Positions 32,877 to 45,596 of a DNA stretch of 64,000 bases are shown here, piece after piece. Source of the stretch: Demequina sp. NBRC 110051 (GTDB lineage: Bacteria > Actinomycetota > Actinomycetes > Actinomycetales > Demequinaceae); contig NZ_BBRH01000017.1 of NCBI RefSeq assembly GCF_002090055.1, positions 32,528 through 96,527 of the forward strand, given 5' to 3'. The notes below the pieces were generated by a model. That model saw nothing but the letters and a program-made list of their open reading frames with translations, ran no database searches and was not told the origin of the DNA. The position numbers were made by a program, and so were the translations under genes. Numbering within the stretch: the stretch's first letter is position 1; each line of letters begins with the position of its first letter.

Positions 32877-34673
32877 TCAGGCCTGTTTCTTCTTCGCGTA
32901 GATCGACTCGATGACGTCGGAGAAGTGCTCCATCACGACCGCGCGGCGGATCTTCAGCGACGCGGTGACCTCCTCACGGGCCTCGGTGAACTCGCGCGGG
33001 AGGATGCGGAACTCCTTGATCGCCTCGGCCTTCGACACCTGCTCGTTCGCGGCGGCGATGGCGCGGCCGATGAGCTCGCGCACCTTCTCGTTGACCGATG
33101 CGGTCTCGAGATCCATGTCGGGCAGATCGTGAGCGGCGAGCCACGCCGGCAGCAGCACCGGGTCGAGCGTCACCATCGCGGAGACGAAGTGACGGCCGTC
33201 GCCGAGCACCACCGAGTCCTGGATGGCGGGGTGCGAGCGCAGCGAGTCCTCGAGCACCGCGGGCTGAATGTTCTTGCCCGACGACAGCACCAGGAGTTCC
33301 TTCTTGCGCCCCGTGATGACGACGTTGCCGTCGACGATCTCACCCAGGTCTCCGGTCGAGAACCAGCCGTCGTGCATGACCTGTGCCGTCGCATCGGCCG
33401 CATTCCAATAACCCGAGAACAGGCCGACACCCTTGGCGAGTATCTCGCCGTCGGCGTCCACCCGGATGGCACAGCCGGCGATGGGGCGGCCCACGGAGCC
33501 CATGACCTGGTCGTCCAGCGGCGTGCCGATGACGGCGGCGGTGGTCTCGGTCAGGCCATATCCCTGCATGACCGTGAGGCCCAGGCCGCGAAAGTAGTGG
33601 CCGATGTTCGGGGTGAGTTTCGCTCCACCGGCCAGCACGTACTCGAGGTTGCCGCCCAACAGGGCGCGGATCTTGCCGAGCACCAGCTTGTCCGCGACGG
33701 CGTGGCGGGCCTTGAGAGAGGCTGAGGGGCCGCCCGTCTCCTGGGAGCGCGACATCTCACGGGCGACCTTGGCCGACCAGCGGAACAGCACCTTTTTGAT
33801 GCCATGCATGGAAGTGTCGGCGCGGTTGTAGATGGTCTCGAACACACGCGGGACCAGTGGCATCCAGGTGGGCTTGAAGTTCGCGAGGTCGTCCACGAGC
33901 GTCTTGTGGTTGGGCGTGAAGCCGATGACGGAGCCGCTGTAGAGCGCGAGCACCATCGCGAGGCGCGCGAACACGTGGGCCAGCGGCAGGAACAGCAGCA
34001 CGCGGGTCTCGCCCTGCACGAAGCCGCCAAAGGAGGGATCGAGCTCGATGTTGGCCGAGTGCTCCACGAGGTTGCGGTGGGTCAGCATCGCGCCCTTGGG
34101 GCGGCCGGTGGTGCCGGAGGTGTAAATGATCGAGGCGAGGTCGTCCAGGCGCACGTCTTCGGTGCGCGCGTCGAGATCGACGTCGGCGACGCCGGCGCCC
34201 GAGGCGGCCAGGTCGTCAAGCCCGGCGGCCGTGAGCGGCAGAATCTGCGGGGCGTCCTCGAGGTCGGCGAGCATGTCCTGGTTGGCCTGCGACTCCACCA
34301 CAACCACGGAAATACCGGCGTCGCAGATGGCCCACTCGCACTGCGAGGCCGACGAGGACGGGTAGAACGGGACGGTCACCGCCCCTGCCGCGAGGATCGC
34401 GAAGTCCACGACCGACCACTCCAGGCTCGTGTCGCCCATCAGGCCCACGCGGTCGCCGGGCTTCACGCCGGCGGCTACCAGGCCCTTCGCGGTGGCGCGG
34501 ACACGAGCGTGGAACTGAGACAGGGTGACGGGCTGCCAAACACCCGCCTCATCCTTCACCTCGGCGAAGGCGCCGTCAGGGTTGGTGGTCGCGCGTGCGG
34601 CGAGCATCGCGGACAGGTGAAAGCGGTCGTCGACGGTTGCAAGACCGGGGGCGATCATCTCGTTCGGAGCCAT
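32877..34673 (-). CDS. Long-chain acyl-CoA synthetase (FadD15-like)
   Basis: 598 residues, AMP-forming ligase. Phosphate loop IIYTSGTTGRPKGA, VMQGYGLTETTA, GWFSTGDLGEI, and the C-terminal lysine region near the end. It activates fatty acids to acyl-CoA through an acyl-adenylate. The upstream palindrome at 34686-34716 looks like an operator for a lipid-responsive repressor. An SDR gene follows on the same strand. Confidence 0.9.
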   Translation of the reverse strand: MAPNEMIAPGLATVDDRFHLSAMLAARATTNPDGAFAEVKDEAGVWQPVTLSQFHARVRATAKGLVAAGVKPGDRVGLMGDTSLEWSVVDFAILAAGAVTVPFYPSSSASQCEWAICDAGISVVVVESQANQDMLADLEDAPQILPLTAAGLDDLAASGAGVADVDLDARTEDVRLDDLASIIYTSGTTGRPKGAMLTHRNLVEHSANIELDPSFGGFVQGETRVLLFLPLAHVFARLAMVLALYSGSVIGFTPNHKTLVDDLANFKPTWMPLVPRVFETIYNRADTSMHGIKKVLFRWSAKVAREMSRSQETGGPSASLKARHAVADKLVLGKIRALLGGNLEYVLAGGAKLTPNIGHYFRGLGLTVMQGYGLTETTAAVIGTPLDDQVMGSVGRPIAGCAIRVDADGEILAKGVGLFSGYWNAADATAQVMHDGWFSTGDLGEIVDGNVVITGRKKELLVLSSGKNIQPAVLEDSLRSHPAIQDSVVLGDGRHFVSAMVTLDPVLLPAWLAAHDLPDMDLETASVNEKVRELIGRAIAAANEQVSKAEAIKEFRILPREFTEAREEVTASLKIRRAVVMEHFSDVIESIYAKKKQA

Positions 34674-34685
34674 GCTTCAGCCTAA

Positions 34686-34716
34686 CCTACGCATGCGTAA
34701 CTTACGCCGACGTAGG
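34686..34716. promoter_or_regulatory. Palindromic operator upstream of the acyl-CoA synthetase
   Basis: CCTACGCATGCGTAA (34686-34700) faces TTACGCCGACGTAGG (34702-34716), 12 of 15 positions paired. It begins 12 bases before the start codon and overlaps the likely -10 region (TAGGTT on the minus strand). No regulator gene adjoins it. Confidence 0.5.
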
Positions 34717-34879
34717 TCCTACCTGAGGATGATTTTCGCGTGGCCTCGAGGACGCCTTCGGCTCCCATGAGCAGACAACGGAGAGCGCTGACACAAGGTT
34801 CCGGCCTCGACGAAAGCCGCCAGTGTCGGTGGCGACCGAGAGGATGTCACCAGTATTGGCAGCACACTGGGAGGAATCG

Positions 34880-35545
34880 ATGAGCGGAATGCCACCGGCC
34901 TCGCCGGCGCTTGCCGACTTCTACCGCCGTCACGCAGCGTCGCCGGTGGCCTTCATCGATGAGTCGTACTCCGTGGATCCGCGGTTCGACACGCGTTTCT
35001 ACGTCATGAGTGCCGTGATCGTGCAACCGACTGAGCGCGACGCACTAAGAACCTCGCTGCGCGCACTCACCGCTACCTCGTTTTGGCACACGACGGACCA
35101 ACTCCGCACAGCAGAAGGCCGCGCGCGTGTGCGAGAGGTACTCGCCTGCCTCGCGGACCCTCAGGGGAGCGAGATTTGCGTGCTGAGCCATGTTGCCGCA
35201 GTGGAAACCGGCGACACCAACGGAGAGGACGCACGAGCGCGGGCCTTTCGAGCGCTGCTTACCTGGTGTTCCGACGACGCCTGTCCGGCGGGTGCGACGA
35301 CAGCATTTGTGATGGAGCGCCGCAGGCTACGCGAAGAAGCGAACACCGATGCGGCAACGAAGGCTCGGGCGCTTCGCGAGGGCCTCATTCCCTCACGCAC
35401 AGGACTCATCCAGGTGTCGCCCAGCGACGAGAACCTCTTGTGGTTCGCCGATGCGGTTTGCAGCGCATACCGTCAAGACCTCACGGGGCGCGATCCAACC
35501 CTCTATGGAATCATCGCTGGAATTTCCACGATCGTGTCTCCATAA
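34880..35545 (+). CDS. DUF3800-like hypothetical protein
   Basis: 221 residues, start supported by GGGAGGAA 4-6 bases upstream. The N-terminus has VAFIDESYSVDPRFDTRFYVMSAVIV, the FxDES..FY-type opening of DUF3800 proteins, which have an RNase-H-like fold. Later acidic positions (TDQLRTAEGR, SDENLLWFADAVCSAYRQ, with the closing D as in LQLADLxA) fit the same layout. Role unknown; DUF3800 genes often occur in accessory and defence regions. The gene stands alone with its own terminator. Confidence 0.55.
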   Translation: MSGMPPASPALADFYRRHAASPVAFIDESYSVDPRFDTRFYVMSAVIVQPTERDALRTSLRALTATSFWHTTDQLRTAEGRARVREVLACLADPQGSEICVLSHVAAVETGDTNGEDARARAFRALLTWCSDDACPAGATTAFVMERRRLREEANTDAATKARALREGLIPSRTGLIQVSPSDENLLWFADAVCSAYRQDLTGRDPTLYGIIAGISTIVSP

Positions 35546-35554
35546 CGAAGAGCA

Positions 35555-35584
35555 GCCCCTGGCTGCCGTAGCTACACCAGGGGC
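35555..35584 (+). terminator. Terminator of the DUF3800-like gene
   Basis: GCCCCTGG / CCAGGGGC, 8-base stem with a 14-base loop, 10 bases after the stop codon. Confidence 0.5.
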
Positions 35585-35666
35585 CAACCACGCTCACCTT
35601 CCGAGGAAGCGATGGTCTTGCTCAGGCATCAATCCTAACAAGTGGCAACGCCCCTCGCCAAGAGCG

Positions 35667-36773
35667 CTAGCGAACCTTGCGCATCCAGCCGTAGACGTCC
35701 TCGGCGCGACCGTACTGGATGTCCGTGAGGCGCTTGCGGATGTCCATCGTGACCTCGCCCGGTTCTCCCCCGTTGACCTTCAGGTCGAAGTCGGGAGAGG
35801 CGAGGCGGCCCACGGGCGTGACGACGGCAGCCGTGCCGCACGCGAAAATCTCCGCGATGTCACCAGACTCGATGCCGGAGCGCACCTCGTCGAGCGTGAT
35901 GTCCTTTTCGATGACCTTGCGGTTGTCGTCCTCGAGCAGCTGGTTCACCGAGAAGCGCGTGATGCCCTCGAGGATCGTGCCCGTGAGGCGGGGCGTCTCG
36001 ACGGTGCCGTCGCGCCGCACGATGTAGACGTTCATACCGCCCAGCTCTTCGAGGTAGCGGTCGTCCTTGGCGTCGAGGAACAGCACCTGCTGGCAGCCGT
36101 GCTCGTAGGCCTGCTGCTGAGGCAGCAGCGACGCGGCATAGTTGCCGCCGCACTTCGCATCGCCGGTGCCGCCGGGGCCCGCGCGGTGGAAGCCCTGCGC
36201 GACCCAGATCGACACGGGCTTCACGCCGCCCGGGAAGTAGGCGCCCACGGGCGAGGCGATGACGAGGAAGTCGACGGTCTTGGCCGGACGCACTCCCAGG
36301 AATGCCTCGGAGGCGAACATGAAGGGGCGCAGGTACAGGCTCGACTCCTCCACGCCTGGCACCCACTCGTGGTCGACCTCGATGAGCGCCTCGATCGCGC
36401 CGATGAAGTCCTCGACCTCAATATCGGGCAGGGCGAGGCGGTACGCGGACTTGCGGAAGCGCTCCGCGTTGGCCTCGGGGCGGAACAGGTGAATGGAGCC
36501 ATCGGCCCAGCGGTACGCCTTGAGGCCCTCGAAGATCTCCTGCGCGTAGTGGAGCACCGCAGCCGCGGGGTCCATCTGCAGCGGGCCGTAGGCCTCGACG
36601 CGGCGGTCGTGCCACGCGTCGTCGCGGAACTGCATGCGCGCCATGTGGTCCGTGAATTGGACGCCGAACGCCAGGTCCTTCAGCGCCCCCGCGCGGGCCT
36701 CCGGGGTCAGCGCGTGCGCGTTGGGGCGAACTTCGAAGGCTCCCGCGGAGGACGGTGCGGCGGTCTCGGTCAC
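35667..36773 (-). CDS. ilvE: Branched-chain amino-acid aminotransferase (copy 2)
   Basis: 368 residues from a GTG with GAAAGG 8 bases upstream (a longer ATG frame would run into the hairpin region). Same blocks as copy 1: FEGLKAYRWADGSIHLFRPEANAERF, PLP lysine in GDAKCGGNYAASL, EELGGMNVY, GTAAVVTPVG. It lies at the end of the ilvB-ilvN-ilvC-leuB series, so it is the main biosynthetic copy. Two large hairpins separate it from leuB and may reduce readthrough. Confidence 0.92.
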   Translation of the reverse strand: MTETAAPSSAGAFEVRPNAHALTPEARAGALKDLAFGVQFTDHMARMQFRDDAWHDRRVEAYGPLQMDPAAAVLHYAQEIFEGLKAYRWADGSIHLFRPEANAERFRKSAYRLALPDIEVEDFIGAIEALIEVDHEWVPGVEESSLYLRPFMFASEAFLGVRPAKTVDFLVIASPVGAYFPGGVKPVSIWVAQGFHRAGPGGTGDAKCGGNYAASLLPQQQAYEHGCQQVLFLDAKDDRYLEELGGMNVYIVRRDGTVETPRLTGTILEGITRFSVNQLLEDDNRKVIEKDITLDEVRSGIESGDIAEIFACGTAAVVTPVGRLASPDFDLKVNGGEPGEVTMDIRKRLTDIQYGRAEDVYGWMRKVR

Positions 36774-36795
36774 GTCAGGGCCTTTCGAGTCGGTT

Positions 36796-36850
36796 CTGGC
36801 GGGACATGAGTGTCGATCTCGGGCTGAGATCGACACTCATGTCCCGCCAG
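36796..36850. repeat. Perfect 25-base inverted repeat upstream of ilvE
   Basis: Arms 36796-36820 and 36826-36850 are exact complements (each containing GGGACATGAGTGTCGATCTC), with a 5-base loop GGGCT. It lies 22 bases before the ilvE GTG. The pairing is too long and perfect for an ordinary terminator. I saw no other copy in the window. Confidence 0.85.
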
Positions 36851-36868
36851 CAAGCTTGGGTTGAGGGC

Positions 36869-36913
36869 GGCCGATGCTGTGGCTGGCTACGCGAGCCAGC
36901 CACAGCATCGGCC
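36869..36913. terminator. Perfect 20-base hairpin of two facing 9-mer repeats after leuB
   Basis: Arms 36869-36888 and 36894-36913, exact complements beginning GGCCGATGCTGTGG, with loop ACGCG. Begins 7 bases after the leuB stop. One base differs from the 14-mer consensus in each arm (C to T and its complement), so pairing was kept while sequence drifted. Confidence 0.85.
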
Positions 36914-36920
36914 GGACAAA

Positions 36921-39581
<2,661 letters not shown>

Positions 39582-39583
39582 CT

Positions 39584-41428
39584 TTACTCCTCCTCGCCGC
39601 GGTCCCACTCGGGGGCAATGCCGCGGGCGTACTGGATCTCGTCGTTGCTGGTGCCGGCCGCGACCATGGGCCACACCATCGCGTCGCGCGACACCGTGAA
39701 GTCCACGACCACGGGCTGGTCGTTGATCTCCATGGCGCGCTTGATGGTCGCGTCCACGTCGGCGTCCGACTCGCAGCGCAGGCCCGCGCAGCCCATCGCC
39801 TCCGCGAGCTTCACGAAGTCGGGGATGCGCTTAGTGCCGTGACCGGTGTGCAGGTCGGTGTTCGAGTAGCGCTTGTCGTAGAACAGGGTCTGCCACTGGC
39901 GCACCATGCCCAGTGAAGAGTTGTTCACGATCGCCACCTTGATGGGGATCTCGTTGATCGCGCAGGTGACCAGCTCCTGGTTGGTCATCTGGAAGCAGCC
40001 GTCGCCATCGATCGCCCACACGGTGCGGTCGGGGTCGCCCACCTTCGCGCCCATGGCGGCGGGCACCGAGAATCCCATGGTGCCGAGGCCGCCGGAATTG
40101 ATCCACGAGTTGGGGCGCTCGTACTTGATGAACTGGCTCGCCCACATCTGGTGCTGACCCACGCCCGCGGTGAAGATGGTCTCGGGACCCGAGATCTCGC
40201 CCAGGCGCTGGATGACGTGCTGGGGGCTCGACAGGCCGTCGTCGGTGGGTGTGTAACCCAGACCGTACGTGCTGCGCCAGTCGTCCAGTTGCGCCCACCA
40301 GGCCTCGAGGTCGGGCCGGCCGTGCTGCTGGTGCTCCGCGGCCAGGGCCGGCACGAGCGCCTCGAAGACGTCCTTCAGGTCGCCCACGATCGGCACGTCG
40401 ACGGCGCGGTTCTTACCGATCTCCGCGGGGTCGATGTCGGCGTGCACGATGGTCGCGTGGGGAGCGAAGCTCTCCAGCTTGCCGGTCACGCGGTCGTCGA
40501 AGCGCGCACCCAGCGCGACCACCAGGTCCGCCTTCTGCAGCGCGGCCACGGCGGCCACCGTGCCATGCATGCCGGGCATGCCCAGGTGCTGCGGGTGCGA
40601 GTCGGGCAGGGCGCCGCGGGCCATCAGCGTGGTCACGACGGCAGCGCCGGACAGGTCGGTCAGCTTGCGCAGACCGGCGCTCGCGCCGGAGCGGATCACG
40701 CCACCGCCCACGTACAGCACGGGACGGCGGGCGGTCGCGAGCAGGCGGGCGGCTTCCTGCACCGTCTTCGCGTGCGGGCGCGCGCCCGAGTTGAAGCCGG
40801 GCAGGTCGATGCGCTCGGGCCAGACGAAGTTCATCGTCTCCTGCTGCGCCGACTTCGCGATGTCGACCAGCACGGGGCCCGGGCGGCCGTGGGTGGCGAT
40901 GTAGAACGCCTCCGCGATGGCCTTGGGGATCTCGTTGGGGTCGGTCACCAGCACGTTGTGCTTGGTGATGGGCTGCGTGATGCCCACGATGTCTGCCTCC
41001 TGGAAGGCGTCCGTGCCGATCATGCTCGCGCCCACCTGGCCGGTGATCGCGACCAGCGGGATCGAGTCCATGTTCGCGTCGGCGATGGGGGTCACCAAGT
41101 TGGTGGCGCCGGGGCCGGAGGTCGCGATGCACACTCCGGGGCGGCCGGTCGCATGGGCGTAGCCCTCGGCCGCGTGACCCGCGCCCTGCTCGTGGCGCAC
41201 CAGGATGTGGCGCAGCTGCGTCGAGTCCATCAGCGGGTCGTAAGTGGGCAGGATGGTGCCGCCGGGAAGACCGAAGACGTCCGTCGCGCCGGCCATCTCG
41301 AGGCTCTTGACGACCGCCTGCGCGCCCGTCATCTCCTGCCCGGCGGGTGCGGTCACAGCAGCCGGCGCGGTGCGCGCGGGGTGCGGCGTCGCCAGTGCCG
41401 AAGGCTTGGGGGCCTTGACCTGTGCCAT
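39584..41428 (-). CDS. ilvB: Acetolactate synthase large subunit
   Basis: 614 residues. ThDP enzyme with the catalytic Glu in [46 protein letters not shown], and the ThDP/Mg site [33 protein letters not shown]. The first 45 residues are a low-complexity Ala/Pro extension. Makes acetolactate or acetohydroxybutyrate, first common step of Val/Leu/Ile synthesis. GGGAGA precedes the ATG. Controlled by the attenuator at 41484-41622. Confidence 0.96.
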   Translation of the reverse strand: MAQVKAPKPSALATPHPARTAPAAVTAPAGQEMTGAQAVVKSLEMAGATDVFGLPGGTILPTYDPLMDSTQLRHILVRHEQGAGHAAEGYAHATGRPGVCIATSGPGATNLVTPIADANMDSIPLVAITGQVGASMIGTDAFQEADIVGITQPITKHNVLVTDPNEIPKAIAEAFYIATHGRPGPVLVDIAKSAQQETMNFVWPERIDLPGFNSGARPHAKTVQEAARLLATARRPVLYVGGGVIRSGASAGLRKLTDLSGAAVVTTLMARGALPDSHPQHLGMPGMHGTVAAVAALQKADLVVALGARFDDRVTGKLESFAPHATIVHADIDPAEIGKNRAVDVPIVGDLKDVFEALVPALAAEHQQHGRPDLEAWWAQLDDWRSTYGLGYTPTDDGLSSPQHVIQRLGEISGPETIFTAGVGQHQMWASQFIKYERPNSWINSGGLGTMGFSVPAAMGAKVGDPDRTVWAIDGDGCFQMTNQELVTCAINEIPIKVAIVNNSSLGMVRQWQTLFYDKRYSNTDLHTGHGTKRIPDFVKLAEAMGCAGLRCESDADVDATIKRAMEINDQPVVVDFTVSRDAMVWPMVAAGTSNDEIQYARGIAPEWDRGEEE

Positions 41429-41483
41429 CTTCTCTCCCGTTTCTTCGTTGATCGTGAGGCGGCTCTCGCATCCGCCTCGCATG

Positions 41484-41515
41484 AAAAAACCCCTTGGCCT
41501 GGTGGCTGTCGGGGT
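41484..41515 (-). terminator. Attenuator terminator in the ilvB leader
   Basis: On the minus strand ACCCC ... GGGGT with an inner GCC-ACCA-GGC stem, followed by six T. Ends 55 bases before the ilvB start. Confidence 0.75.
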
Positions 41516-41517
41516 AT

Positions 41518-41559
41518 GCGCGCGGACGTTGCCTGGGCTTGGACTAGATGTCCGCGCGC
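41518..41559 (-). promoter_or_regulatory. Hairpin overlapping the end of the ilvB leader peptide
   Basis: Perfect 10-base inverted repeat GCGCGCGGAC (minus strand, 41550-41559) and GTCCGCGCGC (41518-41527). The 5' arm lies in the last codons of the leader peptide and the 3' arm abuts the terminator, the usual 1:2 structure of an attenuator. Confidence 0.7.
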
Positions 41560-41585
41560 CCGGTAACTACGAGAATCGTCTGCAT
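41544..41585 (-). CDS. ilvB leader peptide [13 protein letters not shown]
   Basis: 13 codons plus TAG with the run Ile-Leu-Val-Val and a final Ile. The -10 is 7 bases before the ATG (leaderless). It resembles the ilvB leader of Corynebacterium glutamicum in length and Ile/Val codon content. Ribosome stalling on these codons when Ile, Leu or Val is scarce would spare the downstream terminator. Confidence 0.82.
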   Translation of the reverse strand: MQTILVVTGRADI

Positions 41586-41592
41586 GCCTTGA

Positions 41593-41622
41593 ACTTTACG
41601 CCCGGTTTCGGGGACGTGTCAC
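41593..41622 (-). promoter_or_regulatory. Promoter of the ilvB operon
   Basis: Minus-strand GTGACA (41617-41622) and TAAAGT (41593-41598), 18-base spacer. The -10 is 7 bases before the leader ATG. Confidence 0.6.
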
Positions 41623-41696
41623 CATCTGAGACTGCAATCTCACATAGTGGTTCACGATCTTGAATAGTGAGACACTTCCCACCTCTGCATGCCCCG

Positions 41697-41923
41697 GCGC
41701 CCCATGGGACAACCACCGTCGTTCCCGCGAGATGTGTGCTCCCCATGGGGCGCTCACCGTTGCCGAGCCCCGGCAACCTCGCGCATGGCGGTCGACACCC
41801 GTCGAGGTGAGCCTACGTTCTGGGAACACCGCGACCCCGCCACGCGAGTGACGGGGTCGAACGGTGGTGGTCCCATAGGACGCACCGATTGCCTCAGAGC
41901 GACGGTCACGGTCCCATGGGGCC
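41697..41923. repeat. CCCATGGG intergenic repeat, cluster B (4 units)
   Basis: Units at about 41697-41723 and 41737-41767 read on the minus strand, and units at 41859-41886 and 41893-41923 read on the plus strand. The consensus is roughly GCGACGGTGAGCGTCCCATG followed by GGGCGC. The unit at 41859 has CCCATAGG instead. The last two match cluster A in spacing and in the TCAGAGCGACGGT lead-in. This fills most of the 369-base gap between the ilvB leader and ilvD, in which no gene is seen. Confidence 0.7.
41832..41859 (-). terminator. Likely ilvD terminator
   Basis: CGACCCCG / CGGGGTCG, 8-base perfect stem with a 12-base loop, about 95 bases past the ilvD stop. Confidence 0.45.
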
Positions 41924-41954
41924 TGGTGTGCGCTCCAGGCCGACAGCCAGTCGG

Positions 41955-43652
<1,698 letters not shown>

Positions 43653-43709
43653 GAGCGCGAGTCTATGACCGTCCGGAGGGCCGATGCGGTGGTCGCCCGA
43701 AATTCCGGG

Positions 43710-43740
43710 TTGCGCTTGACGCTGCGTCAACTTCTACGCT
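43710..43740 (+). promoter_or_regulatory. MerR-type promoter of the TipA-like regulator
   Basis: TTGCGC (43710-43715) and TACGCT (43735-43740) with a 19-base spacer that contains the dyad TTGACGCTGCGTCAA (43716-43730). The long spacer with central dyad is the MerR-family promoter type. -10 to ATG is 7 bases. Implies autoregulation. Confidence 0.7.
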
Positions 43741-43747
43741 GGGTGCC

Positions 43748-44530
43748 ATGCGTACGAACCCCGCCACCGCATCGGCCGCCGAGACGGTGGACATTTCCAA
43801 GCTGTCCCGCATGAGCGGCGTCACGAGCCGCACCCTGCGTCACTACGACGCGATCGGGCTGCTGCCCCCCTCCGATACGACCCCCGACGGGCGGCGCCGG
43901 TACGGCCGGGACGAGGTGCTGCGGCTGCAGCACATCCTCGTGCTGCGTGAGCTCGGCACACCGCTCGGCGATATCGCGACCATCGTGGAAGCCGACGATC
44001 CCGCCGTCACCATCGCTACCCTGCGCGACCACCTGGGCGCCCTGACCGCCGAGCGTGATCGCTTCGCGCGCCTCGCGGCCACCGTCGCGACCACCATCGA
44101 CTCCCTCGAAAGGGGCACCACCATGACCAACGAACAGCTCCTCGACGGGTTTGAGCACCGTAAGTACGAGCCGGAGGCCCGCGAGCGCTGGGGCGACGAC
44201 GCCGTCGACCGCTCCAACGCCCGGTGGAAGGCGCTCGGTACCGAGGGCCAGCAGCGCCACCTGGACGCGCACCGCGAGGTGGTCGAGGCACTCGGGGCGG
44301 CAATCCGCGTGGGGTTCGCGCCAGACTCCGATGAGGTGCAGGAGATCGTCACCAAGCATCACGCCTGGCTGTCGCTGTTTTGGACGCCCACCGCGGAGAC
44401 CTACCGCGGGATCACGCAGATGTACGTGGACGACGAGAGGTTCCGGCGCAACTACGACGAGGTTGCGCCGGGAGCGGCGGCGCTGCTGCGCGACGCCGCG
44501 GACATTTGGGCGAGCCGGCACTTGTCGTAG
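43748..44530 (+). CDS. MerR-family regulator with TipAS-like ligand domain
   Basis: 260 residues. Winged-helix MerR domain (about 16-85: VDISKLSRMSGVTSRTLRHYDAIGLLPPS, LQHILVLRELGTPLGDIATIV), a coiled-coil dimer helix, and a C-terminal TipAS domain (about 135-255, EQLLDGFEHRKYEPEARERWG, HHAWLSLFWTPTAETYRGITQMYVDDERFRRNYD). TipA proteins bind thiopeptides and other multidrug ligands. As in TipA, an internal Met after the coiled coil (MTNEQLLDGF) could give a stand-alone ligand domain. Divergent from ilvD with a 9-mer repeat near the start. Confidence 0.9.
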   Translation: MRTNPATASAAETVDISKLSRMSGVTSRTLRHYDAIGLLPPSDTTPDGRRRYGRDEVLRLQHILVLRELGTPLGDIATIVEADDPAVTIATLRDHLGALTAERDRFARLAATVATTIDSLERGTTMTNEQLLDGFEHRKYEPEARERWGDDAVDRSNARWKALGTEGQQRHLDAHREVVEALGAAIRVGFAPDSDEVQEIVTKHHAWLSLFWTPTAETYRGITQMYVDDERFRRNYDEVAPGAAALLRDAADIWASRHLS

Positions 44531-44616
44531 CGACGGGAATACGCCGACGGCGAACCGACGTTAGAGACGTCAATCGCCGCCCAACCGGGGCGGCCGGCCC
44601 CGAGAAGGGACCCCTC

Positions 44617-45381
44617 GTGACGACGCTCGGCCTCCTGATTGGCTCACTGCCTTTGGCCCGCACTCAGCGCCACCTCACCCGCCTCCTCATGGACGCCGCG
44701 CCGGACGGCGTGAGCGTTGTCGAGCTGGACCCGCACTCCCTGCCGCAGCACTCCCCCTACGCGGATGTGCCGGCACCGGCCGATGCCCTCGCTTGGAAGC
44801 GCTCGCTCGCCGAGATCGACGGCCTCGTCGTCATCACTCCGACCATCGAGCGCTCCATCCCTGGCGCCCTCAAGAACGCGATCGACTGGGCGGGCGGCAC
44901 CAGCGCCCCCAACGCCCTCGCGGGCATGCCGACCGCTATTGCGGGCGTGAGCCTCGGCAGCCTCCCGCGCTTCGCCTCGATTCAGCACCTGCGCACGGTC
45001 CTCACCGACGACGGAGCGGTGCTGCGCGCCCAGCCCGAAGTGGTGCTCTTCGCCGCGCCCGAGTCCTTCGCCGACGACGGCACACCGCTCGACGAGGACC
45101 TGGTCATCGAGGCGCGCCGCCTCATGTCGGCCGCCGCCGGCGTTGCCGCTCACCAGCGCCGCGCCCGAGAGACCGCCACGGGCGAGACGCCCGTTTCGCC
45201 GCTCGCGTCCGGGGCCACGCCCATTGCCACGCCGGTCCCCGCACACGCGAGCCCGGCGACGACCGATCCCGCGGTTCTGAACGCCGAAACCATGCCGATC
45301 GACACCGTCGACCCCATCACCGAGGTGCTGCGCGCGGCCCCCGGTCCGGCGAGTCCCACGGTCGGCGTCCCGACTCGCTGA
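44617..45381 (+). CDS. NADPH-dependent FMN reductase-like protein with C-terminal tail
   Basis: 254 residues from a GTG with GAAGGGA upstream. Residues 1-180 are a flavodoxin-like reductase (LGLLIGSLPLARTQRHLT, TPTIERSIPGALKNAIDWAGG, the flavin-contacting loop). The last 75 residues are a Pro/Thr/Ala-rich tail without a recognised domain. Paralogue of the gene at 45597. The FMN phosphate loop lacks the usual GSxRxxS pattern, so flavin binding may be altered. Follows the TipA-like regulator by 86 bases and may be regulated by it. Confidence 0.75.
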   Translation: MTTLGLLIGSLPLARTQRHLTRLLMDAAPDGVSVVELDPHSLPQHSPYADVPAPADALAWKRSLAEIDGLVVITPTIERSIPGALKNAIDWAGGTSAPNALAGMPTAIAGVSLGSLPRFASIQHLRTVLTDDGAVLRAQPEVVLFAAPESFADDGTPLDEDLVIEARRLMSAAAGVAAHQRRARETATGETPVSPLASGATPIATPVPAHASPATTDPAVLNAETMPIDTVDPITEVLRAAPGPASPTVGVPTR

Positions 45382-45390
45382 TCTCCGTCG

Positions 45391-45428
45391 AGCAAGCGGC
45401 ACGGCCCCGACGGGCCGTGCCGCTTGCT
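45391..45428 (+). terminator. Terminator of the first flavin reductase gene
   Basis: Perfect 17-base inverted repeat (45391-45407 and 45412-45428) with loop CGAC, starting 10 bases after the stop. No T run. Confidence 0.8.
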
Positions 45429-45596
45429 AGTGCCCACCTGGCGTGGACCGCTCGGCATGGACCGCCCGCTCAACCCCAACCGCCGGTCGAATTTGCATGC
45501 GTGCGGAATAGTTGACACATCACGTATCGTTGTCCATGGCGTCGCCAGTGAAGCCGACGGCAATCCATCCTCCTCTCCACATCGAAAGGACATGCC

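Noticed and set aside
40151..41566. 471-codon plus-strand frame over ilvB
   Set aside because: Antisense shadow of ilvB with no motifs; codon positions follow the ilvB frame.
45513..45541. TTGACA near the second flavin reductase as a promoter
   Set aside because: No acceptable -10 hexamer at 16-18 bases, so not listed.
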